Source: Candidatus Neomicrothrix sp. UBA4742
GTDB taxonomy: Bacteria > Actinomycetota > Acidimicrobiia > Acidimicrobiales > Acidimicrobilacustridaceae
NCBI GenBank assembly: GCA_002403895.1
Contig: DHIQ01000091.1
Location: 1-8,166, forward strand
Reading direction: 5' to 3'
Length of the DNA stretch: 8,166 bases
Each line of letters begins with the position of its first letter. Position 1 is the first letter of the stretch. Positions 1 through 6,415 of the stretch are shown here, piece after piece. Under the pieces are notes generated by a model. That model was not told the DNA's origin. It did not search any database and saw only the letters and a list, made by a program, of their open reading frames with translations. The translations under genes and the position numbers were made by a program.

Positions 1-353
1 ATGGCCCACGAGCTGAAGCCGAAGATGCGGACCGACAGCGCCTGCAGCCACAGGGCGGCCGGCGGCTTGTCGACGGTGATGAAGTTGCCGGAGTCGATGG
101 AACCGAAGAAGAAGGCCTTCCAGCTCAACGAGGCGCTCTTCACCGCCGCCGTGTAGTACTCGTTGGCGTAGCCGTTGATGGCCAGGTTCCAGGTGTAGAG
201 CACGGTGGCGAACAGCGCGATGGCGGCGGTGATCCAACCCGAGCGGGTGATGGTCGGCCACGGCCGACGCGCGGTGATGGGCGCCACGGGCGCGCTCGGC
301 GGCTCGCTCGTTCGGGACTCCGGTGCGATCAGCGTCGATTCCATGGAGCCCAT
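1..353 (-). CDS. YkcB-like GT39 membrane glycosyltransferase, N-terminal part (runs off left edge)
   Basis: Reading the minus strand from the ATG at 353 gives 117 codons with no stop before the window edge. A hydrophilic Pro/Ser/Thr-rich cytoplasmic tail (about residues 1-38) is followed by a first membrane segment (about 40-58). Then comes the loop typical of YkcB/ArnT-type GT39 enzymes, with W55-NLAING, a paired Tyr, SWKAFFFGSID and the hallmark VDKPPAALW. Known enzymes of this superfamily take a sugar from a polyprenyl-phosphate carrier and transfer it to an acceptor on the outer membrane face; the acidic residues of this first loop belong to the active-site region. Substrate and acceptor cannot be read from the sequence. 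It lies 62 bp downstream of the response regulator on the same strand and is probably co-transcribed with it. A second ATG at 344 is in frame. Neither start has a strong ribosome binding site (GAGG sits about 13 nt before 353), so the exact start is uncertain. Over 62 aligned residues, 38 match the second GT39 copy at 4723. Confidence 0.9.
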   Translation of the reverse strand, partial: MGSMESTLIAPESRTSEPPSAPVAPITARRPWPTITRSGWITAAIALFATVLYTWNLAINGYANEYYTAAVKSASLSWKAFFFGSIDSGNFITVDKPPAALWLQALSVRIFGFSSWA

Positions 354-415
354 GTTCCGATGAGATCCTCAGAACAGGCTTGGGACGTGCTGAGTTTGCA
401 CGCCGACTTCGAACC

Positions 416-1129
416 TCACTCAGGCGGTAGTCGCAGGGTGTACCCGACCCCGCGGACGGTATGGATCAGCGGTGGATCGACATCGTCGATCTTGTGGCGC
501 AGATAGCTGATGTAGGTCTCCAGCACGCTGGCGTTGCCGGCGAAGGTGTAGTCCCACACCTGTTCCAGAATCTGGTCGCGCGTGAGGACCTTGCGGGCGT
601 TGGCCAACAGGTAGTGGAGGAGCTTGAACTCCGTCACCGTCAACGTGATGAGCTTGCCTTGGCGCCAGACGTCGCGGGTTTCTTCGTCGAGCTCGAGATC
701 GGCGTAGCTGAGCCGGTGCTCACCGGGCCCGGCTCCCGACGAGCGCCGCAGCACCGCCTTCACCCGTTCGACCAACTCTTCGATGCTGAACGGCTTGGTG
801 ACGTAGTCGTCGCTGCCCAGCCGCAACCCTTCGATCTTGTCTTGGGTGGTGTCGCGTGCGGTGAGGAAGATGATCGGGACGCGGGTGCCGGCCCCCTCCG
901 TCTGGCGCAAGCGACGGGCCACCTCGAATCCGTCGAGGTCGGGCAGCATCACGTCCAGCACGATGAGGTCGGGGCGGCGCCGTCCGATGGCGGCCAATGC
1001 TTCGCGCCCCGATGCCGCTCGATCCACCTCGAATCCCTGGAAGCCGAGCGCCATGGCGATCAGTTCGGTGATGTGCTCTTCGTCGTCGACGGCCAGCACG
1101 TAGGGCTCCTGGCGCTCTGGATCTGACAC
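416..1129 (-). CDS. OmpR/PhoP-family two-component response regulator
   Basis: This 237-residue protein has the usual two-domain length. The receiver domain (about residues 10-125) shows the acidic pair D15-D16, phospho-acceptor D59 in LIVLDVMLPDLDGF, switch threonine T90 and the invariant lysine K112 in TKPF. A winged-helix output domain (about 138-235) ends in the characteristic VRGVGYTLR, with the recognition helix around residues 200-214. It should therefore bind DNA when phosphorylated. The start is GTG at 1127-1129: AGGAG (complement of 1136-1140) lies six bases upstream, and the reading begins directly with the receiver fold. It is transcribed away from the GT2/GtrA gene and towards the partial GT39 gene, with which it likely forms an operon. 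The probable partner kinase is at 3070-4527, separated by the GT2/GtrA gene and on the opposite strand. All key residues are present, so it is expected to be functional. Its direct targets are unknown; the repeated GTTCT elements just upstream are candidates for autoregulation. Confidence 0.95.
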   Translation of the reverse strand: MSDPERQEPYVLAVDDEEHITELIAMALGFQGFEVDRAASGREALAAIGRRRPDLIVLDVMLPDLDGFEVARRLRQTEGAGTRVPIIFLTARDTTQDKIEGLRLGSDDYVTKPFSIEELVERVKAVLRRSSGAGPGEHRLSYADLELDEETRDVWRQGKLITLTVTEFKLLHYLLANARKVLTRDQILEQVWDYTFAGNASVLETYISYLRHKIDDVDPPLIHTVRGVGYTLRLPPE

Positions 1130-1280
1130 CTCGTGCTCCTCGTGTTCTTTGTGGTTCTCGTCGTGGGTTCTGTTCTCCGCTGGCGCACGCTAGACCCGAG
1201 TTCGGCGCGATCCGCCGGTTCTGAGCGAACTCCCAGCAACAACGGAGTGTCACCCCAGCCGTCGGTTGCACGCTCGTTCC
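1130..1280. promoter_or_regulatory. Divergent control region with repeated GTTCT elements
   Basis: This 151-bp stretch separates the regulator (minus) from the GT2/GtrA gene (plus), so both promoters should be here or nearby. GTTCT occurs five times on the plus strand, at 1144-1148, 1154-1158, 1167-1171, 1172-1176 and 1218-1222. Read on the minus strand, the first copies are AGAAC units 10 and 13 bp apart, just upstream of the regulator's ribosome binding site. The last copy is part of a small inverted repeat, GTTC-TGAGC-GAAC, at 1218-1230. OmpR-family regulators usually bind direct repeats spaced about one helical turn apart, so an operator role is plausible but unproven. I found no convincing -35/-10 pair on either strand. 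Confidence 0.35.
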
Positions 1281-2996
1281 ATGAGCACTGTCAGCGAACT
1301 CCTCACCGTCCCCGATCGCTCCGACCGACGCCGCACGGCTCAGATCGACATCGTCATCCCCGTCCACAACGAAGAGGACGGGCTCGATGCCTCCATCCGG
1401 CGCCTCCACGACTACCTCGAGGCCCGCTTCCCGCTCAGCTGGCACATCACCATCGCCGACAACGCCAGCGTCGACCACACCTGGGGCATTGCCTGCCGGT
1501 TGGCCAACGAGCTCCCCGGCGTGGAGGCCGTCCACCTCGACCAGAAGGGACGGGGCCGGTCGCTGCGGGCCGCATGGTCGGCCAGCGACTCGCCGGTGGT
1601 CGCCTACATGGATGTCGATCTGTCCACCGACCTCGACGCGCTGCTGCCGCTGGTGGCGCCCCTGGCGTCGGGCCACAGCGACCTGGCCATCGGAACCCGT
1701 CTGGCCGCTGGCGCCCGGGTGGTCCGGGGCCCCAAACGCGAAGCGATCTCCCGCAGCTACAACTTCTTGCTCAAGGCCACGCTGCGCAGCGGGTTTTCCG
1801 ACGCGCAATGCGGGTTCAAGGCCATCCGCACCGACGTCGCCCGGGCCCTGCTCCCCCTGGTGGAGGACGAAGGCTGGTTCTTCGACACCGAGTTGCTGGT
1901 CCTGGCCGAGCACAACGGCCTGCGCATCCACGAGGTGCCCGTGGACTGGGTGGACGACCCCGACTCGCGGGTCAATGTCGTGGGCACGGCCAAAGGCGAC
2001 CTGCAGGGCATCTGGCGGATGCTGGGAAGCACCGCCACCGGTCGGGCGTCGCTGGCGTCGGGCCTTCGTGGCGATGCCGATCGCTCCGCGTTGCCCCATC
2101 CCGATCTGGCCAGCCAACTTGTTCGCTTCGCCTCCATCGGGGCCGTCAGCACCGTGGTCTTCGCCCTGCTCTACTGGCTACTGGTTGGCATCGCGGGCTC
2201 CGTCCTGGCCGCGGTGACGGCGCTCGGCGTGTGCACGGTGGCCAACACCGCGGCCAACCGGAGGCTCACCTTCGCCCTGCGGGGCCGGGCCGGTCGGGCC
2301 CGCCACTACACCGCCGGGTTGGCGTTGGCCGCCTTGCCGCTGGCGTTGATCCTGGCCACGCTGGTGGTCCTCGCCGCGCTGGGGGTCACGTCGGTGGCCG
2401 CACAGGTCATGGCCCTCACTGTTGCCAACCTGGTGGCGTCGACGGGTCGCTTCGTCCTCCTGCGCCGTTGGGTGTTCCGTTCGAACGAGCGGGATGGTCG
2501 CTCCGACGGTCAACCTCCATCCCTGCCGACTCGGATGCTGCGGGTGACGGGCGTCGACCGGGTCCGGCAGTTCGCCCGCTACGGCGCCGTATCAGCCATC
2601 TCCACCTCCGTGAGCCTGTCGGTCCTAGGTGCCCTGGTGGCCACCGCCACCCTGTCGGCCGGCTGGGCCAACGTGGTCGCCACCGCGGTGGGCACCGTGC
2701 CGTCGTTCGAGCTCAACCGCCGATGGGTGTGGGGCCGGACGGGGGAGCGCTCGTTCAAGCGGGAGGTCGGGCCCTTCGTCGCGCTGTCATTCGCCGGCCT
2801 GGGGCTGTCCACGGTGTTCGTCAGCCTCGCCGGGCGCTGGGCCATGGCTGCTGGGTTTGACGCGGTGAGCCGCACGGTGGCCGTCGAGCTCGCCAGCATC
2901 GCCGCCTTCGGGTCGCTGTGGATCGCCCAGTTCCTGATCCTCGATCGACTGTTGTTCGGTCGCCGGGCCCCGGCGTTGACACTCGAGGCGGCGTGA
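1281..2996 (+). CDS. GT2 polyprenyl-phosphate glycosyltransferase fused to two GtrA-like membrane domains
   Basis: The 571-residue protein has three parts. Residues about 20-260 are a DPM1-like GT2 domain: IDIVIPVHNEED at 22-33, DNASVDHTW, the KGRG loop, the DXD-type DVD at 111-113, and the later QCGFKAIR and WFFDTELL motifs. Enzymes of this family make polyprenyl-phosphate sugars from nucleotide sugars on the cytoplasmic face. Residues about 279-400 form a four-helix GtrA-like domain (QLVRFASIGAV, then NRRLTF, ending RRWVF). Residues about 430-558 form a second one (QFARYGAV, then PSFELNRRWVWGR). GtrA proteins are associated with translocating lipid-linked sugars. A single GtrA fusion is a common architecture in actinobacteria; two in one chain is less usual. 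The ATG at 1281 is preferred over the in-frame TTG at 1266, because the TTG adds only five unconserved residues; neither has a clear ribosome binding site. The sugar is not predictable. It heads a plus-strand run with the kinase and the second GT39. Confidence 0.92.
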   Translation: MSTVSELLTVPDRSDRRRTAQIDIVIPVHNEEDGLDASIRRLHDYLEARFPLSWHITIADNASVDHTWGIACRLANELPGVEAVHLDQKGRGRSLRAAWSASDSPVVAYMDVDLSTDLDALLPLVAPLASGHSDLAIGTRLAAGARVVRGPKREAISRSYNFLLKATLRSGFSDAQCGFKAIRTDVARALLPLVEDEGWFFDTELLVLAEHNGLRIHEVPVDWVDDPDSRVNVVGTAKGDLQGIWRMLGSTATGRASLASGLRGDADRSALPHPDLASQLVRFASIGAVSTVVFALLYWLLVGIAGSVLAAVTALGVCTVANTAANRRLTFALRGRAGRARHYTAGLALAALPLALILATLVVLAALGVTSVAAQVMALTVANLVASTGRFVLLRRWVFRSNERDGRSDGQPPSLPTRMLRVTGVDRVRQFARYGAVSAISTSVSLSVLGALVATATLSAGWANVVATAVGTVPSFELNRRWVWGRTGERSFKREVGPFVALSFAGLGLSTVFVSLAGRWAMAAGFDAVSRTVAVELASIAAFGSLWIAQFLILDRLLFGRRAPALTLEAA

Positions 2997-3006
2997 TCCT
3001 TCGAGG

Positions 3007-3018
3007 ACCGGGCCCGGT
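3007..3018. repeat. Perfect 12-bp palindrome ACCGGGCCCGGT
   Basis: The sequence ACCGGGCCCGGT is its own reverse complement and lies in the 73-bp gap between the GT2/GtrA stop and the kinase start. It overlaps by one base the small inverted repeat TCCT-TCG-AGGA at 2997-3007. There is no following T-run, so it is not a convincing intrinsic terminator. It could be an operator or an RNA hairpin in the intercistronic leader, or it could be chance in GC-rich DNA. Confidence 0.3.
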
Positions 3019-3069
3019 GGGCGATCATGGTGGACCCGTCGCCCGTCGGGCCGCCGGCTGCGCCCTCCC

Positions 3070-4527
3070 ATGACTCTTCGCCTACGCCTCGTCATCGCCC
3101 TCGTCCTGCTCGCCGCCGCGGGCCTGGTCGTGTTCGGCTTCGTGACCTACGGCTTCTACTCCCGTTCGCTTTACTCGCGGCTCGACGATCAGCTCCAGGC
3201 GGCCGCGCCCCCGGTGGAGAGCCGGTTGCGCCAGCACGCCGGGCTGGAATCGGAACCCGGGGCCACGGGAACGGGAACGGGCACGGCCAATGCCAACGGC
3301 GACAACCGGGGCGGGTTCGGGCCGGGCGGGCCCCCCACCGTCGTGGCCCCCGAGACCTACGCCGAGCTGATCGACAGCTCCGGCACCGTGGTGAGCGACA
3401 TCCAGTTGTCGAGCTCTTCGTCGCAGCCGGCCCTTCCCGCCACGTTGCCCACTGCCGGTCCGGACGGGACCTACTTCACCGTCGGGTCGACCAGCGGCTC
3501 GGGTGACTGGCGGGTGTACCTGCGCCCGGCGGAGCGCACGTCGGGCGGGCAGGTCCTGTTGGCGGTCCCAATCACCGAGGTGACGGACTCGCTCGACCGG
3601 CTGCTGCTCATCGAAACCTCGGCGGCCGTGGGCCTGCTCACCCTGTTGGGGATCGGTTCGTGGCTCATCCTGCGCCGTGGGCTCCGCCCCCTCGAGCAGA
3701 TGGCCACCTCGTCACGTTCGATCGCGGCCGGCGATCTGTCCGAGCGGGTATCCCCAGCTGACGGGCGGACCGAGGTCGGCCAGCTGGGCCTGGCCCTCAA
3801 CACCATGCTCGACGACATCGAGGTGGCGTTCCGCGAGCGGGAGGCCACCGAGCAGCGGCTCCGGCAGTTCCTGGCCGATGCCTCCCACGAGCTGCGCACG
3901 CCGCTCACTTCGATCCAGGGATTCGCCGAGCTGTTCCGGCTCGAGGACGAACACGATCATGTGAACCTCGAGATCATCTTGCGCCGCATCGAGGAGGAGT
4001 CGGCCCGGATGAAGGTGCTGGTCGAGGATCTGCTGTTGCTGGCCCGTCTGGATGAGACCCGCCCGAACGATCGGGCTCCGGTCGATCTGGCCGTGCTGGC
4101 CGCAGACGCCTGCAGTGACGCGGTGGCGCTGGACCGCTCCCGACCCATCACCCTCAACGCCCCCAACCCGCTGGTGATCCAGGGAGATCAGGACCACCTC
4201 CGCCAGGCCATCACGAATCTGGTGACCAATGCGGTGCACCACACCCCGCCCGGATCGAACATCGAGGTGGGGGCCGAGGTCGACGACGGGTACGCGGTGG
4301 TGACGGTCCGGGATCACGGGCCGGGGCTCGACCCCAACGGGCTCGAGCACGTCTTCGACCGCTTCTGGCAGGCAGACAACGCCCGCGTCGGATCCGGCGC
4401 AGGGCTGGGGCTGGCCATCGTGGCCGGCATCGCCTCCGAGCATGGCGGCGAGGCCACCGGCGTGAACGCCCCGGGGGGTGGGGCGTGCTTCCGGTTGCGG
4501 TTCCCGCTCAACGCCCCCGAGGCCTGA
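3070..4527 (+). CDS. Membrane sensor histidine kinase with HAMP domain
   Basis: This 485-residue protein has classical architecture. TM1 covers about residues 5-30, an extracytoplasmic sensor region of roughly 147 residues follows (31-177), and TM2 is about 178-201. HAMP is at about 202-258, the dimerisation/phospho-acceptor helix carries H273 in ASHELRTPLT, and the HATPase domain shows N387 in the N-box, D415 in DHGPGL and the G2 loop GSGAGLGLAI at 441-450. Every catalytic motif is intact. It should autophosphorylate H273 and pass the phosphate to D59 of the regulator at 416-1129, the only response regulator seen here. The sensor region contains a Thr-Gly/Asn/Gly/Pro low-complexity patch and no recognisable ligand fold, so the signal is unknown. 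Lying between the carrier-sugar synthase and the second GT39, it may sense envelope or glycan status (inference). The ATG at 3070 has no clear ribosome binding site, but no other in-frame start lies close upstream. Confidence 0.95.
   Translation: MTLRLRLVIALVLLAAAGLVVFGFVTYGFYSRSLYSRLDDQLQAAAPPVESRLRQHAGLESEPGATGTGTGTANANGDNRGGFGPGGPPTVVAPETYAELIDSSGTVVSDIQLSSSSSQPALPATLPTAGPDGTYFTVGSTSGSGDWRVYLRPAERTSGGQVLLAVPITEVTDSLDRLLLIETSAAVGLLTLLGIGSWLILRRGLRPLEQMATSSRSIAAGDLSERVSPADGRTEVGQLGLALNTMLDDIEVAFREREATEQRLRQFLADASHELRTPLTSIQGFAELFRLEDEHDHVNLEIILRRIEEESARMKVLVEDLLLLARLDETRPNDRAPVDLAVLAADACSDAVALDRSRPITLNAPNPLVIQGDQDHLRQAITNLVTNAVHHTPPGSNIEVGAEVDDGYAVVTVRDHGPGLDPNGLEHVFDRFWQADNARVGSGAGLGLAIVAGIASEHGGEATGVNAPGGGACFRLRFPLNAPEA
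3265..3288 (+). repeat. Hexanucleotide tandem repeat (ACGGGA-type) inside the kinase sensor domain
   Basis: Four consecutive six-base units (ACGGGA, ACGGGA, ACGGGC, ACGGCC) are in frame and encode alternating Thr-Gly within the extracytoplasmic region of the kinase. Because the unit is six bases, expansion or contraction would preserve the reading frame and only alter linker length. The tract is too short to be called a hypervariable locus from one sequence. Confidence 0.6.
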
Positions 4528-4604
4528 GCAACCTCCCAACCTGGCGTGAGCGTCCTCCAAGGTTCGGGGCGCACGGTGGGGAACACCGACACGAAGGAGT
4601 CGCC

Positions 4605-4718
4605 ATGTCCCCCCCCACCATGACCACCACCGTCCCCCAGGCCGTGGTGCGATCCGATAGCGAGCAGGTGCTGATGGACAGCCTCGAGTCCCACCACCAC
4701 GACGCGCTCGTGGCCTGA
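4605..4718 (+). CDS. Small 37-residue ORF upstream of the second GT39, unknown function
   Basis: ATG at 4605 follows a strong Shine-Dalgarno, GAAGGAG at about 4593-4599, with ideal spacing; this is the best ribosome binding site on the plus strand of the window. The 37-codon frame has G or C in nearly every third position and ends with TGA at 4716-4718, four bases before the ATG of the GT39 gene. That spacing suggests translational coupling. The peptide is hydrophilic, begins MSPPTMTTTV, carries an acidic middle (SDSEQ, MDSLES) and a His-His-His-Asp segment, and ends ALVA. It has no membrane segment and no signal peptide. I do not recognise it. It could be a genuine small protein of the module or a translated leader that feeds ribosomes into the GT39 start, which has no good ribosome binding site of its own. 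An uninterrupted frame extends upstream into the kinase, but the ribosome binding site argues for 4605. Confidence 0.6.
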   Translation: MSPPTMTTTVPQAVVRSDSEQVLMDSLESHHHDALVA

Positions 4719-4722
4719 CGTC

Positions 4723-6379
4723 ATGACCGCGCTCCTGGATCGCCCCGACGGGGTCGCCGTCGCCCCGGCACCGACCGGGACGCCCGTCGGCGCGCCCGCC
4801 GAGCAAGGCCGCAGCCGCCTGGCCCTCGCCTGCGTCACCCTGCTGGCGCTGTTCATGAACTGCTGGAGCCTGTCCATCAACGGGCTCGGGAACCAGTACT
4901 ACGCCGCGGCCACCCGCAGCATGTCGATGAGCTGGCACAACTTCTTCTTCGCCAGCTTCGATCCGGGTGGGTTCATCAGCGTGGACAAACCGCCGGTTGC
5001 GCTGTGGATGGCGGCGCTGTCGGCTCGGAGCTTCGGGGTGAACAGCTGGAGCGTCCTGCTGCCCAGTGCGCTGGCCGGGACGTTGGCCGTCGCCCTGTTG
5101 TGGTGCACCGTGCGTCGCCGCTTCGGTGCCACCGCCGCCACCATCGCCGGTGCGGTGCTCGCCCTCAGCCCGATCAATGTGGCCGTGAACCGGCTCAACG
5201 TGCCCGAGCCGTTCCTGATCTTGTTCCTGGTGGCCGCGGCGTGGGCCATCCTGCGCTCGTTCGACGCCGAGCGGCCCATGCGTTGGGTCCTGCTCGCCGG
5301 CGCGTTCGTGGGTCTCGCTTTCAACACCAAGATGCTGGCCGCCTACATCCCATTGCCCGCGCTGGGCTTGGGCCTGCTTGTTCAGCGACGCCGTCGGCGG
5401 TCAGATCGCTTGGATGCTCCCGCTCGCCGTCATGGGGGTCATCGCCGCCTCCTGGTGCTACCGCCGGGATCGGTCCCGGCGTGGCGCCATCGTGATGTGG
5501 GCTGGCTGGCTGGCCCTGTACGCCGTGGTGTTCTCCATGGCCAAGGGCACGTTCCACAGCTACTACACGAGTGTCATGACCCCGGCGTTGGCCGCCCTGG
5601 TCGGCATCGGGGCCGCCGCGCTGGTGACGCTCATCCGCCGCGACCGGCGCTGGCTGGCGCTCCTCGGCGCCGGGGCGTTCGCGACCGTGGCTCTCCAGCT
5701 GGGTCTGGCCGGCCGCCATCCGGGCTTCTACGGCTGGGTCCGCCTGCCCATGATCGGTCTGGGACTCGTGGCCCTCGGCGTGTTGATCTTCGGCATCATG
5801 GCTCGGCGCGGGCGGGTGGTCCTGGGCGCGCTGGCGTGGGCCATGGCGGCCTCCCTGGTGCTGCCGGCTGCGTGGGCGCTGAGCGAGACCGCCAACCCGG
5901 TGCTCAACGCCACGCTGCCCCAGGCCGGAGCGCGCACCGGCACGGCCGGCTCGACGTTCGGCTCGGCCTCGTGGAACGGCGACGCCGCCCTGGCCGCCTA
6001 CCTGGTGGGTCAGCGCTCCGGCCAACGGTGGGATCTGGTAGTGGGCAACGCCCAAACCGGCTCGGGCCTCATCGCCTACCAAGATCTCTCCGTGCTGGCC
6101 ATCGGGGGCTTCATGGGCACCGACCGCTCCACCACGGTCAGCGACTTCGCTGACCTGGTGGCCGCCGGCGAGGTGCGCTTCGTGTTGGTCAGCAGTAGTG
6201 GCTTCGCCGGCGGTGGCCGTGGTTTCAGTGGCGGTGCGGGTGGGGCGAGCGGGGGAGTTGCGTCATCGATCCTCAGCGCCGTCCAGCAGACGTGCCCGGC
6301 GGTCACCTCGGTTTCCACCACCAGCGGCACCATCTACGACTGTGCGGGCCAGGCCGAGGCCATCCGGGCGGCTGCCTGA
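4723..6379 (+). pseudogene. YkcB-like GT39 membrane glycosyltransferase, broken by internal deletion and frameshift
   Basis: The N-terminal part (4723 to about 5377, 218 codons) reads as a normal YkcB-like GT39 enzyme. It has a first membrane segment near residues 33-52, W48, the loop with paired Tyr, FFFASFD80 and VDKPPVALW (D88), then several hydrophobic helices up to an AAYIPLPALGLG helix. At about 5371-5380 the homology jumps frame: the coherent continuation begins LFSDAVGGQIAW in the frame of 5378 and runs to the TGA at 6377-6379. That part holds more membrane helices, the family's C-terminal domain (about 6020-6220, including GNAQTGSGLIAY and AAGEVRFVLV) and a Gly-rich stretch. The two parts total about 551 residues. 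From memory of the family, full-length actinobacterial members are longer and have a large outer loop exactly at the junction, which is absent here. Reading on in the first frame yields an Arg/Pro/Gly-rich nonsense tail to 6153. Deletion with loss of frame is the simplest reading; an assembly error or two separate polypeptides is possible. Confidence 0.85.
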
Positions 6380-6383
6380 GCCA

Positions 6384-6399
6384 CCGTCGGGGCCGACGG
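6384..6399. repeat. Short GC-rich inverted repeat between the GT39 remnant and the lipoprotein gene
   Basis: CCGTCGG-GG-CCGACGG is a perfect seven-base-pair inverted repeat (six pairs with a four-base loop in RNA), starting five bases after the GT39 stop codon and 17 bases before the lipoprotein ATG. The downstream bases are ACTCTACGG rather than a T-run. It may stabilise or attenuate the transcript, but a standard intrinsic terminator is not supported. Confidence 0.4.
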
Positions 6400-6415
6400 A
6401 CTCTACGGTTGGGTG

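Noticed and set aside
720..2117. Open minus-strand frame of 465 codons across the regulator, control region and GT2 domain
   Set aside because: It crosses two well-supported genes and the divergent control region and has no recognisable domain; it is a composition artefact.
1133..2860. Open plus-strand frame of 575 codons overlapping the GT2/GtrA gene
   Set aside because: Its translation is Arg/Gly/Pro/His-rich without domains, as expected for an off-frame of GC-rich DNA; the frame beginning at 1281 has clear GT2 and GtrA motifs.
3712..4938. Open minus-strand frame of 408 codons opposite the kinase
   Set aside because: It is antisense to a kinase with every catalytic motif intact; its own translation is low-complexity with no family resemblance.
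5371..5380. Programmed ribosomal frameshift in the second GT39 gene
   Set aside because: No slippery sequence or following stem was evident, and a frameshift would not restore the missing outer loop; a deletion explains both observations.
6384..6399. Intrinsic terminator after the second GT39 gene
   Set aside because: The inverted repeat is perfect but has no T-run after it and lies only 17 bases before the next start codon.
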